DNA of 64,000 nucleotides, from the NCBI GenBank assembly GCA_018334675.1, contig JAGXLL010000010.1:1-64000 (forward strand), given 5' to 3'. Positions 42,240 to 52,154 of this stretch are shown piece after piece (within the stretch, counting starts at the first letter, position 1; every line of letters begins with the position of its first letter). Source of the DNA: Bacteroidales bacterium. GTDB lineage: Bacteria; Bacteroidota; Bacteroidia; Bacteroidales; UBA12077. The notes below the pieces were generated by a model. It saw only the letters and a list, made by a program, of their open reading frames with translations. It was not told where the DNA came from and ran no database searches. The position numbers and the translations under genes were made by a program.

Positions 42240-42530
42240 ATGAACTATTCTGTGCTACGGGTGGACAATCAGGCTGAATCGCTTCAGCAAAGCACCCGGG
42301 AGCAGTGCCCCTTTCTATGAGCGGCTGGTAAAATATGCTCAAAAAGGCTGTCATGCGGTAAAGCATTAGCTGCCCTTCTTCCCTGTTTCCGGATTTACAT
42401 GACCCCCATCACGGATCAGCTTGCAGAAGAGACCGGCCAGGAAATGAAACAAAGGATGAAGGATGCCTTGATTTATTCCCCCAGACTGAAATATATGTTC
42501 CGGGATAGCACCTGCAGGTTTAAAGCATGA
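42240..42530 (+). pseudogene. Decayed TenA-family (thiaminase II / aminopyrimidine aminohydrolase) gene
   Basis: Two adjoining frames hold pieces of a TenA protein in the right order. Frame A (to TAG 42367-42369) gives SSAPFYERLVKYAQKG. Frame B (from about 42345 to TGA 42528) gives ALAALLPCFRIY, the central TenA motif with its cysteine (ALLPCYW.Y in B. subtilis TenA), then LAEETGQEMKQRMKDAL and YSPRLKYMFRDS, which matches the family's C-terminal S-x-R-L-E-Y-M-F-W region. A frameshift near 42355 joins the frames. The catalytic N-terminal half and a segment after the cysteine motif are missing. A perfect TAnnTTTG (42197-42204) lies upstream. The rest of the 42148-42618 gap holds nothing recognisable. 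Confidence 0.75.
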
Positions 42531-42618
42531 AAGGATTATTTAGAATAAACAAATCCTTCCATCCGGTGTTAGGAAGCTAAACGACCCTGCTAAAGTATCA
42601 ATCCATCATTCCATTTCT

Positions 42619-43104
42619 ATGAAGAAACTTTTTATGACACTCACGCTGGGATTGCTGGCTCTTGGATTGAATGCACAGCAAATACCGGTATACGAAAGCT
42701 TCCAGGAATACAGCCATCTGCTGAATAAGAAAAACGACACCACCTATGTTATTAATTACTGGGCCACTTATTGTGCGCCCTGCGTGAAAGAGATGCCTGC
42801 CTTCCGGAAGATCGGAAAAGAATATGCCGGCCGGCCGGTCAAGATCATCCTCACCAGCATGGACTTCGGTGGCAACGTATTAAAACGCGTGCGCAGCTTC
42901 ATGGAACGGCATCAGATCCGCTCGCACGTGGTGGTACTGGACGACCCCGACACCAATTCCTGGATAGACAAGGTAAGTCCCCAATGGTCGGGGGCATTGC
43001 CGGCAACGGTGATCTACAACAAACATTCCCGAAAATTTCACGAGGGGATCATTACTTATGAAGAACTGAAAAATGTGATCGAATCTAAAATGAAACAACT
43101 ATGA
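42619..43104 (+). CDS. Secreted thioredoxin-like protein (TlpA-type)
   Basis: 161 residues with signal peptide (LFMTLTLGLLALGLNAQ). Thioredoxin active site YWATYCAPCVKEMPAF with Cys-Ala-Pro-Cys at about residues 56-59, then KIILTSMDFGG and a late cis-Pro region (GALPATVIYNK). An extracytoplasmic thiol-disulfide oxidoreductase. Its stop overlaps the next gene's ATG by 4 bp, so they are coupled and probably act together on redox partners outside the cytoplasm. Confidence 0.92.
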   Translation: MKKLFMTLTLGLLALGLNAQQIPVYESFQEYSHLLNKKNDTTYVINYWATYCAPCVKEMPAFRKIGKEYAGRPVKIILTSMDFGGNVLKRVRSFMERHQIRSHVVVLDDPDTNSWIDKVSPQWSGALPATVIYNKHSRKFHEGIITYEELKNVIESKMKQL

Positions 43105-43706
43105 AAAAAACAGTATTGTCCATCTTATTCGGGCTGATGATCGTACCCTTTGCCCTGGGGCAGGGTTATGACATCGGCGATGAAGCCATGAATTTCAGGC
43201 TTAAAAACGTAGACGGCTCTTATGTATCGCTTTCCGATTATCAGGATGAAAAGGGGGCGATTGTGATCTTTACCTGCAACCATTGTCCTTATGCACAAGC
43301 ATGGGAGCAACGCATCATTCAGATCGACAAACAGTTCGACCCCAAAGGCTATCCGGTAGTGGCCATCCAACCCAACGACCCGGAACTGGCCCCGGGTGAT
43401 TCTTTTGAGAACATGAAAAAACGGGCCCGGAAAAAGAACTATACCTTCCCTTACCTGATGGATGAGACACAGGAGGTATACAGAACTTTCGGTGCCACCG
43501 CCACACCCCATGTTTATGTACTGGAGAACGAGGGAAAAGATTTCATCGTCCGTTACATCGGTACCATCGATGACAATTACAAAGATGCGGACAAGGTAGA
43601 GAAAAAATACCTGGCCGGTGCTGTAAATGCCCTTCTGAAAGGGGAAAAACCCGAGCCACAAAAAACCAAGGCCATCGGCTGCTCCATCAAGGACAAAAAG
43701 AAATAA
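43101..43706 (+). CDS. Secreted peroxiredoxin-like thioredoxin-fold protein (AhpC/TSA type)
   Basis: 201 residues, signal peptide (VLSILFGLMIVPFALGQ). The fold is DIGDEAMNFRLKNVDGSYVSLSDY, IVIFTCNHCPYAQAWEQRII (Cys-x-x-Cys within the redoxin loop), VVAIQPNDPELAPGDSFENMKKRA, LMDETQEVYRTFGATATPHVYVL. This is the common 'thioredoxin family/redoxin' type with a CNHCP site, often secreted in Bacteroidota. It probably works with the coupled upstream thioredoxin-like protein. A further Cys lies near the C-terminus. Confidence 0.9.
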   Translation: MKKTVLSILFGLMIVPFALGQGYDIGDEAMNFRLKNVDGSYVSLSDYQDEKGAIVIFTCNHCPYAQAWEQRIIQIDKQFDPKGYPVVAIQPNDPELAPGDSFENMKKRARKKNYTFPYLMDETQEVYRTFGATATPHVYVLENEGKDFIVRYIGTIDDNYKDADKVEKKYLAGAVNALLKGEKPEPQKTKAIGCSIKDKKK

Positions 43707-43954
43707 TACCGGCATCCAAAACGAGCCTTCCTAATACAGCAATCGAAAAAAGGAAGGTGAAAGCCCCTAACCGGCAGTGGCATACAGCTCCCTTACCTTC
43801 ATTTGCTCGCTTTTCTTTGGTTACATGGCTAAAAGGTTCGGGTGATTGTTCCATTCAGATGAAAAAGATCAAGCTATATTAGGGATTTTAATAAAAATGC
43901 CTTAATTTGGACACGTGTAAATTTTGACGTAAAACCCTCTAAAAAACAGGATCG

Positions 43955-44803
43955 ATGAATACCATAAAACAATATGCTTTCATTGCTACCATGGCTGTTT
44001 TGGTGGTAGCCATTGGTTTCTCTTTCAATGGGTGCAAACAAGCCCAGAAGGATGAGGAATCCGGGAAAGAACAAGCCGAGAAAGAGAAGATCAAAAAATC
44101 GGATATAAAGGAAGATGTAAGTGAAATCGTTTACCCCCTTCCTTCGAACTTCGAAATTACCGAGACCCTTAACGATATAGGTGCCAGCTTCATCATCAGC
44201 CTCACCAATGATGTGGAAAATGTCAACAAGTATGTCACCGAGGAGAAGCAGGCCCTGAACCTGGGTATATACAGTGCCGACCTGAGCTACGCCACCACTT
44301 ACAACATGAAGCAATATACCATGGACTATATGGATGTAAGCAAGCAGCTGGTCAATGAGCTTGGTATCACCGGTGCCTATTCACCGGAATTCATTGAACA
44401 GATCAAGGCCAACTTCGATAATAAGGATCAGCTGGTGGACATGGTAACCAATTCCTTCTACAACACCTATAAGTTCATGCGTCAACAGGGCAAGGAAGAA
44501 TTGTCCAAGATGGTGGTAGCCGGAACCTGGATCGAAGCCATCTATATCACCACACACGTATCCGAGAACACTTACCACAATAAGAAGATCGTCGATCTGG
44601 TCCGCGATCAGGAAAAATCCCTGGAAAAGCTCATCGATCTTCTCAAGCCCAGTAGCGAGAATACATCCATCCAAAAAGTGCTGGAGGGCCTGAAGCCCCT
44701 TTACGAGATTTATCAAAACAGACCTGAAGAGGGCTTCACCGAACAGCAGGTTGAAAAGCTCAAGCAGCTCAGCGGTGAAATAAGAAATGAGATCATTTCC
44801 TGA
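43955..44803 (+). CDS. Helical lipoprotein of unknown function
   Basis: 282 residues. Lipoprotein signal (MAVLVVAIGFSFNGCKQ), a short Lys/Glu linker, then a mainly alpha-helical domain (YPLPSNFEITETLNDIGASFI, LNLGIYSADLSYATTYNM, VVAGTWIEAIYITTHV). I have seen this type as an unannotated Bacteroidota lipoprotein; no family name can be given. It has its own terminator and precedes the large ABC transporter by 137 bp in the same direction. No functional inference is safe. Confidence 0.75.
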   Translation: MNTIKQYAFIATMAVLVVAIGFSFNGCKQAQKDEESGKEQAEKEKIKKSDIKEDVSEIVYPLPSNFEITETLNDIGASFIISLTNDVENVNKYVTEEKQALNLGIYSADLSYATTYNMKQYTMDYMDVSKQLVNELGITGAYSPEFIEQIKANFDNKDQLVDMVTNSFYNTYKFMRQQGKEELSKMVVAGTWIEAIYITTHVSENTYHNKKIVDLVRDQEKSLEKLIDLLKPSSENTSIQKVLEGLKPLYEIYQNRPEEGFTEQQVEKLKQLSGEIRNEIIS

Positions 44804-44824
44804 TAAAGATATTGAATCGTGAAG

Positions 44825-44863
44825 AAAGCCTCGCCCGGCCCTTGCCGGTCGAGGCTTTTTTTT
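44825..44863 (+). terminator. Terminator after the helical lipoprotein gene
   Basis: AAAGCCTCG (44825-44833) pairs with CGAGGCTTT (44850-44858) with an inner CCGGC/GCCGG pair and a T run to 44863. Confidence 0.92.
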
Positions 44864-44940
44864 GCCCGTACAGGTGTTTTATTGAAAGAAAAATTTCACT
44901 AATTTGGAGAAGTTGTTTTTGACAAGAAACCGGCTCATTC

Positions 44941-47900
44941 ATGAGTGAATCCATACTGAATGCCCTGATCCACCTGTTTGCCATAGTAGCTAATATACGG
45001 GCAAAAGACATCACGCAGGAAGAAAAAGATATTGTCAAGGCTTACCTGGAACGATTCATCAACCAGGAGCTGTTGGAGGAGTATCTGCGGGTGTTCGACA
45101 ATTACTTTGAGTTTTACCAGCGGGAGCTGCGGGAAGATTCGGATACGCCCGTAGAAAGCTATTCCCTGATATCTTTCCAGATCACCAATGTATGCCGGCA
45201 AATAAAGGGGGAACTGCTGCGGGAAGAACGCATTGTGGTGTTCATACAGCTGTTGGAATTCATATGGTCCGACCGGGAGATCACCGACGGGGAGATCCGT
45301 TTCATCAAGACCGTAGCCGACACCTTCAACATCAGCGAATCGGAATACAACAACTGCAAGGCCTTCATCTTCGAAGGCAAACCCGATAACATCGACAAGG
45401 ACAGGGTATTGATCGTCGACAACCAGGTAAGGGAATGGTCACAGAGCATGTACTGGATGATGAAAAAAAAGACGCGCGAGATCCATTCTTATCCCTATAA
45501 ACACATCTACAAAGAGAACCTGTATGGACAAATGCTTTTTCTCCACCTGGAGAGCATCGACACCTTTGTTTTCCGGTATTTCGGACAACTCAACCTTTTC
45601 ATAGAGGGCCACAGGATCGTGCCCGGCCACTCCTATTTCTTCAAAAGCGGATCGATCATCAAGGGCCCCAACATCGAACCCATCTACTTCCACGACGTTG
45701 TATCCAGGTTTTTGGAGGAACGCACACCTAACCGGCTTGTATTCAACACCTACGACATAACCTTCACCTTCCCTAACAGCTACAATGGGGTGAGAACCTT
45801 CAATGTCTCCGAGGAATCCGGTCAATTGATCGGTGTGATGGGAGGCAGCGGAGTCGGCAAATCCACCCTGCTCAACGTGCTCAATGGCAAGATCCCCCAG
45901 GATGAAGGCAAAATCACCGTGAATGGTTACAACATCCACAGCGAAAGTGAGGAGCTGAAGGGTCTGATCGGTCATGTTCCTCAGGATGATCTGCTGATCG
46001 AAGAACTGTCGGTTTACCAGAACCTTTACTACAATGCTAAACTATGCTTCCGGGATTTTACCGAGAAACAGATCCACCGCAAGGTGATGGAGACCCTGGA
46101 TGTGCTAGATCTGCTGGATATCCGTGATCTCAAGGTGGGCAATCCCATGAATAAATTCATCAGCGGAGGCCAGAGGAAAAGGCTGAACATCGGGCTGGAA
46201 TTGATGCGGGAGCCCTATGTGATGTTCATCGATGAACCCACCACGGGCCTCTCCTCCATGGATTCAGAGAAAGTGATGTACCTGCTCAAGGAACAGGCGC
46301 TCAAGGGAAAGCTGCTTATCGTTAATATACATCAGCCTTCCAGCGAGATCTATAAGCTTTTCGACAAGATGTGGATCCTTGACCGCGGGGGTTATCCCAT
46401 CTACCAGGGCAATCCCATTGATGCCGTGGTCTATTTCAAAACGGTGGCTTCGCAGGTCAATGCCGCAGAAAGCGAATGCCCCCACTGCGGCAACGTGAAC
46501 CCGGAAAAGATCCTCAAGATCGTAGAAGCCAGGAAAGTGGACGACTTTGGCGAACCCATCAAGGAAAGAAAAACCCCACCCGAAACCTGGTTCAACCGGT
46601 ACAGAGAAAAAATCGAAAAAAAAGTGAAAAGGAGGGAAATACAGGGCGACCTGCCCCGGATCAATTTTCACATACCCAACCCATTCAAGCAGTTCCGTAT
46701 CTTCAGCATGCGCAACCTGCTGTCTAAACTCTCCAACCAACAGTACATCCTGCTCAACCTCTTTGAAGCCCCCATTCTGGCTGTAGTGCTTAGTTATTTC
46801 TCCAAATACATGACTGAGCAAGGCTACATATTTGCCCAGAACAAGAACCTGCCGGTTTTCCTGTTCATGTCGGTAGTGGTGGCACTGTTCATGGGTCTGA
46901 CCATCAGCGCGGAAGAGATCATCAAAGACCGCAGGATACTGGAAAGGGAAAGCTTTTTGAATCTCAGCTGGGTGAGCTACCTCAACTCCAAAATCGTATA
47001 TCTCTTCGGCCTTTCCGCCTTACAAACCTTTACCTATGTGCTGATCAGCATCCATGTGCTGGAGATACAGGACATGCTCCTGCCTTTCTGGCTGATATTG
47101 TTCTCCACATCCTGCTTCGGCAATATGATCGGATTGAACATCTCTTCCGGACTCAATTCGGTGATCACCATATACATCCTGATCCCCCTCATACTGGTTC
47201 CCCATCTGCTGCTGGGGGGAGCCCTGATCAATTTCGACGATCTGCACAAAAGCATCACCAACACAAAACATGTTCCTTTTATAGGTAACCTGATGGTAAC
47301 CCGCTGGTCCTACGAAGCCCTGGCAGTTAATCAGTTTAAAAACAACGAGTTTGAGAAACGCTTTTTCAGCTACGACAAGCAGATCAGTGAAGCCGACTAT
47401 AAAACATCCTTTTTGATCCCTGAGTTGGAAGCCAAACTAGAGGTAATACAAAGAAACATCGCCAACAACGAGAACCTGGATGAAACCCGTAAGGATCTGA
47501 GGATCCTCCGAAACGAGCTGATCAAACTGCAGGAGGATGCGAATAAACCGCCGTTCGAATACCTCTCCCTGCTCAATCTTCAAGAGTTCAATGAAGAGTT
47601 GGTCACTGCCCTGAAGGATTATCTGACCTATATCCGGCTGCATTTCCTTAATCTGGGCCGGGAAGCTTCCCGGCAACGCAGCCGGGAATATGATCAGATG
47701 ATACAGGAACATGGCATCGATTGGGTCAGAAACCTGAAAAGCAACCATCACAACCAACGCCTGGCAGAATTACTGCAAAACACCAACGAGGTCAAAAAAA
47801 TGTATGAAACCGATCAGGAGATCATACAAAAGAAAGATCCCATCTTTATGGATCCCCGCTCCGACATGGGACTGGCGCACTTCTATGCACCGGTCAAAAT

Positions 47901-48072
47901 TATAAAAGGGTTCGCCATCGACACCCACTTATTCAACCTGATCATCATCTGGGTGGGGGCAGCCATACTTTACTACCTCCTGGTCTTCAATATGCTGAGG
48001 AGGCTGCTGCAATGGGTGGATTCATTTTTTTCGGGCATCACATCATTCCGCCCCAACCAGAGAAAAATGTAA
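44941..48072 (+). CDS. Large ABCG-like ABC transporter with TerB-like N-terminal domain
   Basis: 1043 residues. Residues 1-160 look like a TerB-type helical domain (ITQEEKDIVKAYLERFI, ... SDREITDGEIRFIKTVADTFNISESE). A beta region to about 275 follows, then the ATPase: Walker A GGSGVGKSTLLN (301-312), Q-loop GHVPQDDLL, signature ISGGQRKRLNIGLELM (407-422) and Walker B VMFIDEPTTGLSSMD. C513-P-H-C516 sits in the linker. Membrane helices lie at about 620-800 (LLNLFEAPILAVVLSYF, LPVFLFMSVVVALFMGLTI, IYILIPLILVPHLLLGGAL) and one near 985-1010, separated by a long helical cytosolic insert. ATPase before membrane domain is the ABCG (white-like) order, probably an exporter; substrate unknown. Confidence 0.85.
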   Translation: MSESILNALIHLFAIVANIRAKDITQEEKDIVKAYLERFINQELLEEYLRVFDNYFEFYQRELREDSDTPVESYSLISFQITNVCRQIKGELLREERIVVFIQLLEFIWSDREITDGEIRFIKTVADTFNISESEYNNCKAFIFEGKPDNIDKDRVLIVDNQVREWSQSMYWMMKKKTREIHSYPYKHIYKENLYGQMLFLHLESIDTFVFRYFGQLNLFIEGHRIVPGHSYFFKSGSIIKGPNIEPIYFHDVVSRFLEERTPNRLVFNTYDITFTFPNSYNGVRTFNVSEESGQLIGVMGGSGVGKSTLLNVLNGKIPQDEGKITVNGYNIHSESEELKGLIGHVPQDDLLIEELSVYQNLYYNAKLCFRDFTEKQIHRKVMETLDVLDLLDIRDLKVGNPMNKFISGGQRKRLNIGLELMREPYVMFIDEPTTGLSSMDSEKVMYLLKEQALKGKLLIVNIHQPSSEIYKLFDKMWILDRGGYPIYQGNPIDAVVYFKTVASQVNAAESECPHCGNVNPEKILKIVEARKVDDFGEPIKERKTPPETWFNRYREKIEKKVKRREIQGDLPRINFHIPNPFKQFRIFSMRNLLSKLSNQQYILLNLFEAPILAVVLSYFSKYMTEQGYIFAQNKNLPVFLFMSVVVALFMGLTISAEEIIKDRRILERESFLNLSWVSYLNSKIVYLFGLSALQTFTYVLISIHVLEIQDMLLPFWLILFSTSCFGNMIGLNISSGLNSVITIYILIPLILVPHLLLGGALINFDDLHKSITNTKHVPFIGNLMVTRWSYEALAVNQFKNNEFEKRFFSYDKQISEADYKTSFLIPELEAKLEVIQRNIANNENLDETRKDLRILRNELIKLQEDANKPPFEYLSLLNLQEFNEELVTALKDYLTYIRLHFLNLGREASRQRSREYDQMIQEHGIDWVRNLKSNHHNQRLAELLQNTNEVKKMYETDQEIIQKKDPIFMDPRSDMGLAHFYAPVKIIKGFAIDTHLFNLIIIWVGAAILYYLLVFNMLRRLLQWVDSFFSGITSFRPNQRKM

Positions 48073-48261
48073 CCCCTACCTCCCTCCATCTGTTCTTTCC
48101 AGGACTTTTCCCTCCCGATTTCCATTGCCCCGGGGCAGCATCCTAAAAGGCAGTGGAAATATTTTTAAATGCCAGGGAAACAAGCCATGCCGAAAAATTT
48201 AGATCCCCAAAAAACAAAATTCCAACAACCGTTGTTAATCCTTTTAATGAATGTAGCATCG

Positions 48262-48516
48262 ATGAAGATCTCCCAATCACAATTTAAAAAGCTGTCCGAA
48301 GGCGAAAAGGCAGCCAAAACGCTGAACAACGGCAAACAAATCAGCCGCCGGGGTATAAAGAATTATTATATCAACCTCTACAGCCTGGGAGATTTTATGG
48401 TGGAGATATGGTACAACACCGCGCGCAACCAGATAGAACGCGTGGAGATCATCGATGACACAAGCATTATCGACAAGTATATTGATGCCGAGATGAACCG
48501 CAGAAAGACCCATTAA
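48262..48516 (+). CDS. Small conserved cytosolic protein of unknown function
   Basis: 84 residues from ATG 48262 (MKISQSQFKKLSEGEKAA); an earlier ATG at 48169 adds 31 residues of poor quality. Pattern helix - GKQISRRGIKNYYINLYSLGDFMVEIWYNT - IERVEIIDDTSIIDKYIDAEMN: a small alpha/beta protein typical of uncharacterised Bacteroidota genes next to ileS. No function known. The following 228-bp gap holds two GC-rich hairpins (around 48537-48555 and 48601-48622) and the ileS promoter. Confidence 0.7.
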   Translation: MKISQSQFKKLSEGEKAAKTLNNGKQISRRGIKNYYINLYSLGDFMVEIWYNTARNQIERVEIIDDTSIIDKYIDAEMNRRKTH

Positions 48517-48681
48517 AGCTTTCTCCATGGCATAACCCCCGCCCGGCAGCCGGGGTGCATATTGGTGATTCCGCGCCATCCCGTTGAATCATCTCGGATG
48601 ATCGGGGCGGTTGCCCCCCGATATAAAAAATCCTTCCAGATAATATTCATGGATTTATACAATAAGTTTATTTTTGTACCC

Positions 48682-48714
48682 TTTGAAGTTTTTGAATGAG
48701 AACTTCTATATTTG
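48682..48714 (+). promoter_or_regulatory. Promoter of ileS
   Basis: TTTG at 48682-48685, 21-nt spacer, and a perfect TAnnTTTG (TATATTTG, 48707-48714). Expected transcription start near 48721; the leader is only about 24 nt, so no T-box-like element fits. Confidence 0.75.
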
Positions 48715-48744
48715 TAGCATTTTAACCAGCAAAATTATACGTCG

Positions 48745-51700
48745 ATGAGTGAACAGTTCAAAGAATATGGCAACCTGAACTTATCGCAGGTCAACAAAGA
48801 GCAACTGGAGGAATGGGAAGAGCACGGCACCTTTGATAAGAGTTTGGAAAGCCGGGAAGGCAATGAGACCTTTGTTTTTTATGAAGGTCCTCCTTCGGCC
48901 AATGGCGTGCCGGGCATTCATCACGTGATGTCGAGGAGCATCAAGGACCTGTTTTGCCGGTACAAAACGATGCAGGGGTATCATGTGCAAAGGAAAGCCG
49001 GATGGGACACCCACGGCCTGCCTGTTGAGATCGGCGTAGAAAAAAAGCTGGGCATCACCAAGGATGATATTGGTGAGAAGATCTCGGTAAAGGAGTACAA
49101 TGAAACCTGCCGCACCGAGGTGATGAAGTATAAAGATGTCTGGGAGGATCTCACCCGGCGGATGGGTTACTGGATCAACCTGGATGATCCCTACATCACA
49201 TACGACAATAAGTATATTGAAACCATCTGGTATTTGCTGAAGGCGTTTTACGAGAGAGGATACCTTTACAAGGGCTATACCATCCAGCCCTATTCACCTG
49301 CTGCCGGAACAGGCCTGAGCACCCATGAGCTGAACATGCCGGGATGCTATAAGCCGGTAAAGGACACCTCATTGGTGGCTCAGTTCAAGGTGGTGCGAAA
49401 CGAATACTCAGCGTTTTTGTTCAGCCAGGCCGACACCGACGTATATTTACTGGCCTGGACTACCACCCCCTGGACACTGCCTTCCAACACAGCCCTGGGC
49501 GTGGGCAAGGACATCCGGTACGTATCGGTGCGGACCTTCAACCAATACACCGGCGACCCCATCACCGTGGTTTTGGCCAAAGAACTGCTCCATAAATATT
49601 TCCCTGAAAAACATGCCGACCTGAACCTGGAAGATTATCAGGCCGGGGATAAAAAGGTCCCTTACGTGGTGGTGGATGAGTTCGATGGAGCCAACCTGGA
49701 AGGGTTGCGTTACGAGCAGCTGATGCCTTATCATCAGCCCGATGACGGGGATGCCTTCCTGGTGGTGTCCGGTGATTTTGTCACCACCGAAGAAGGTACT
49801 GGCATTGTGCACCTGGCTCCCAGCTTTGGTGCCGACGACTTCAAGGTATCCAAAGAATTTGGCATCGGCTCCCTTACCCTGGTTAACAAGCAAGGCAAAT
49901 TCGTCGGTGGCATGGGGGAATTCAGCCACCGGTATGTAAAGAACGATTATGATCCCAACCTCACGGAAAAAGATCCTTCGGTGGATGTAGACATCGCCGT
50001 GAAGCTGAAAAAGGAGAACAAAGCCTTCAAGATCGAAAAATACGAGCACTCCTATCCCCATTGCTGGAGAACCGACAAACCGGTGCTTTATTATCCGCTG
50101 GATTCCTGGTTCATCAAAACCACAGCCGAGAAAGACAGGTTGCTCGAACACAACCGCACCATCAACTGGAAACCGGAGGCTACGGGCACCGGCCGGTTCG
50201 GCAGATGGCTGGAGAACCTGGTGGACTGGAACCTCTCGCGTTCCCGTTACTGGGGAACACCTCTGCCCATCTGGTCTACAGAAGACCGGGAAGAGCGTAT
50301 CTGCATCGGCTCTGTGGAAGAGCTGAAAAAAGAGATCGATAAGGCCATAGAAGCCAGTTTTATGAAGGAGAATCCCATGAAGGATTTCCAGCCCAACGAC
50401 TTCTCCGGGGAAAATTACAACCTCTTTGATCTGCACCGGCCCTTTGTTGATGAGATCATCCTGGTATCACCCTCAGGCAAAAAGATGTACCGCGAACCGG
50501 CACTCATCGATGTATGGTTCGACAGCGGAGCCATGCCCTACGCCCAGCAGCATTATCCCTTCGAGAACAAGGAACAATTCGGCGATCTTTTCCCCGCCGA
50601 CTTCATTGCTGAAGGAGTGGACCAGACCCGCGGTTGGTTCTTCACCCTGCACACCATTGCCGTGATGCTCTTCGACTCGGTAGCCTTCCGCAACATCGTC
50701 TCCAACGGACTGGTTCTCGACAAAGACGGCAATAAAATGTCCAAACGCCTGGGCAATGTCATCGATCCTTTTGAGGCCATAGAAACCCATGGTTCCGATC
50801 CGCTGAGATGGTATATGATCACCAATGCACAACCCTGGGACAACCTCAAGTTCGACATGGCCGGACTGGAAGAGGTGAAGCGCAAGTTCTTCGGCACCCT
50901 GTTCAATACCTATTCCTTCTTTGCCCTCTATGCCAATATTGACGGGTTCCATTACAAGGAGGATGACATACCCCTGGAAGAACGCCCCGAGATCGACCGC
51001 TGGATCCTCTCAGTACTGAACTCCCTGATCAAGGAAGTAGAAGCCGATTATGAAGATTATGAACCTACTAAAGCAGGACGGGCCATCCAGAATTTTGTCA
51101 GCGAAAACCTCAGCAACTGGTATGTTCGTCTTAACAGAAAGCGTTTCTGGGGCGGCGAATATAACCCCGACAAGATTTCGGCCTATCAAACCCTCTATCA
51201 CTGCCTGGAAAGCGTATCCCAGCTGATGGCACCCCTAGCTCCTTTCTTTGCCGACAAGCTGTTCAAGGACCTCAACCGGGTCACCGGGCGGCATGATCAG
51301 GAGTCGGTCCACCTCTCCTTCTTCCCCTCATATCAAGAAAAGAAGATCAACAAGGACCTGGAGGACCGTATGGACATCGCCCAGCGCATCACATCCATGA
51401 TCCTCTCGCTGAGAAGAAAAGTAAACATCAAAGTACGCCAGCCCCTGAACAGGATCCTGCTGCCCGTGCTGAACAAAAATTTCAAAGAACAGTTCGAGGC
51501 GGTTAAAGAGTTGGTGCTTAGGGAAGTAAATGTAAAAAACGTCGAGTACATCAGCGATACTTCCGACATCCTTGTTAAAAAAATCAAGCCCAACTTCAAG
51601 AAACTGGGTCCCAGCTATGGTAAGCTTATGAAGCAGATCACCACAGAGCTCAATAAGCTGGAGCAGAAGGATATCCTGGCTTTTGAAAAGCAGGGAACCT

Positions 51701-52101
51701 ATACGATACATGCAGGCAATCAACAAATCGAGCTATCCCTGGAGGACGTGGAGATCACCTCAGAAGACATTCCCGGCTGGCTGGTCACCAGCGACGGCGA
51801 ACTCACTGTGGCGCTGGATATCAGCATCACCGATGAACTCAGGCAGGAAGGCATCGCCCGTGAATTCATCAACCGCATTCAGAATCTGCGGAAGGATAAA
51901 AGTTTTGAGGTAACCGATAAGATCCAAATTCGTATAAAAAGCCATGACCAAATCAATCAGGCCATTGAAAAACACAAGCAATACATTGGAAGTCAAACAC
52001 TTGCCAGCTCTGTTGAACTGGTCGATTCCCTCAACAATAATGCAGATGAAATTGAAATAGATCCCGATATAAAAACGTTCATAAATATTAAAAAGATTTA
52101 A
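48745..52101 (+). CDS. ileS: Isoleucyl-tRNA synthetase
   Basis: 1118 residues, the long eukaryote-like form usual in Bacteroidota. The class I HIGH motif appears as GIHH (SANGVPGIHHVMSRSIKDL), and KMSKR follows as DKDGNKMSKRLGNV. The editing domain lies between (TTTPWTLPSNTALGV, GTGIVHLAPSFGADDF). WNLSRSRYWGTPLPIW and WFDSGAMPYAQ are typical. It charges tRNA-Ile and edits Val. The C-terminal region (EVNVKNVEYIS, IARE FINRIQNLRKDK-like) is the anticodon-binding and tail part. Confidence 0.98.
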   Translation: MSEQFKEYGNLNLSQVNKEQLEEWEEHGTFDKSLESREGNETFVFYEGPPSANGVPGIHHVMSRSIKDLFCRYKTMQGYHVQRKAGWDTHGLPVEIGVEKKLGITKDDIGEKISVKEYNETCRTEVMKYKDVWEDLTRRMGYWINLDDPYITYDNKYIETIWYLLKAFYERGYLYKGYTIQPYSPAAGTGLSTHELNMPGCYKPVKDTSLVAQFKVVRNEYSAFLFSQADTDVYLLAWTTTPWTLPSNTALGVGKDIRYVSVRTFNQYTGDPITVVLAKELLHKYFPEKHADLNLEDYQAGDKKVPYVVVDEFDGANLEGLRYEQLMPYHQPDDGDAFLVVSGDFVTTEEGTGIVHLAPSFGADDFKVSKEFGIGSLTLVNKQGKFVGGMGEFSHRYVKNDYDPNLTEKDPSVDVDIAVKLKKENKAFKIEKYEHSYPHCWRTDKPVLYYPLDSWFIKTTAEKDRLLEHNRTINWKPEATGTGRFGRWLENLVDWNLSRSRYWGTPLPIWSTEDREERICIGSVEELKKEIDKAIEASFMKENPMKDFQPNDFSGENYNLFDLHRPFVDEIILVSPSGKKMYREPALIDVWFDSGAMPYAQQHYPFENKEQFGDLFPADFIAEGVDQTRGWFFTLHTIAVMLFDSVAFRNIVSNGLVLDKDGNKMSKRLGNVIDPFEAIETHGSDPLRWYMITNAQPWDNLKFDMAGLEEVKRKFFGTLFNTYSFFALYANIDGFHYKEDDIPLEERPEIDRWILSVLNSLIKEVEADYEDYEPTKAGRAIQNFVSENLSNWYVRLNRKRFWGGEYNPDKISAYQTLYHCLESVSQLMAPLAPFFADKLFKDLNRVTGRHDQESVHLSFFPSYQEKKINKDLEDRMDIAQRITSMILSLRRKVNIKVRQPLNRILLPVLNKNFKEQFEAVKELVLREVNVKNVEYISDTSDILVKKIKPNFKKLGPSYGKLMKQITTELNKLEQKDILAFEKQGTYTIHAGNQQIELSLEDVEITSEDIPGWLVTSDGELTVALDISITDELRQEGIAREFINRIQNLRKDKSFEVTDKIQIRIKSHDQINQAIEKHKQYIGSQTLASSVELVDSLNNNADEIEIDPDIKTFINIKKI

Positions 52102-52154
52102 GCAGAATCTCAAAAAATTGCTATATTTAGCATTCATTAAAAAACCCATGTGAT

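Noticed and set aside
48537-48622. Two GC-rich hairpins upstream of ileS
   Set aside because: No T run after either, so I did not call terminators; no known RNA family recognised.
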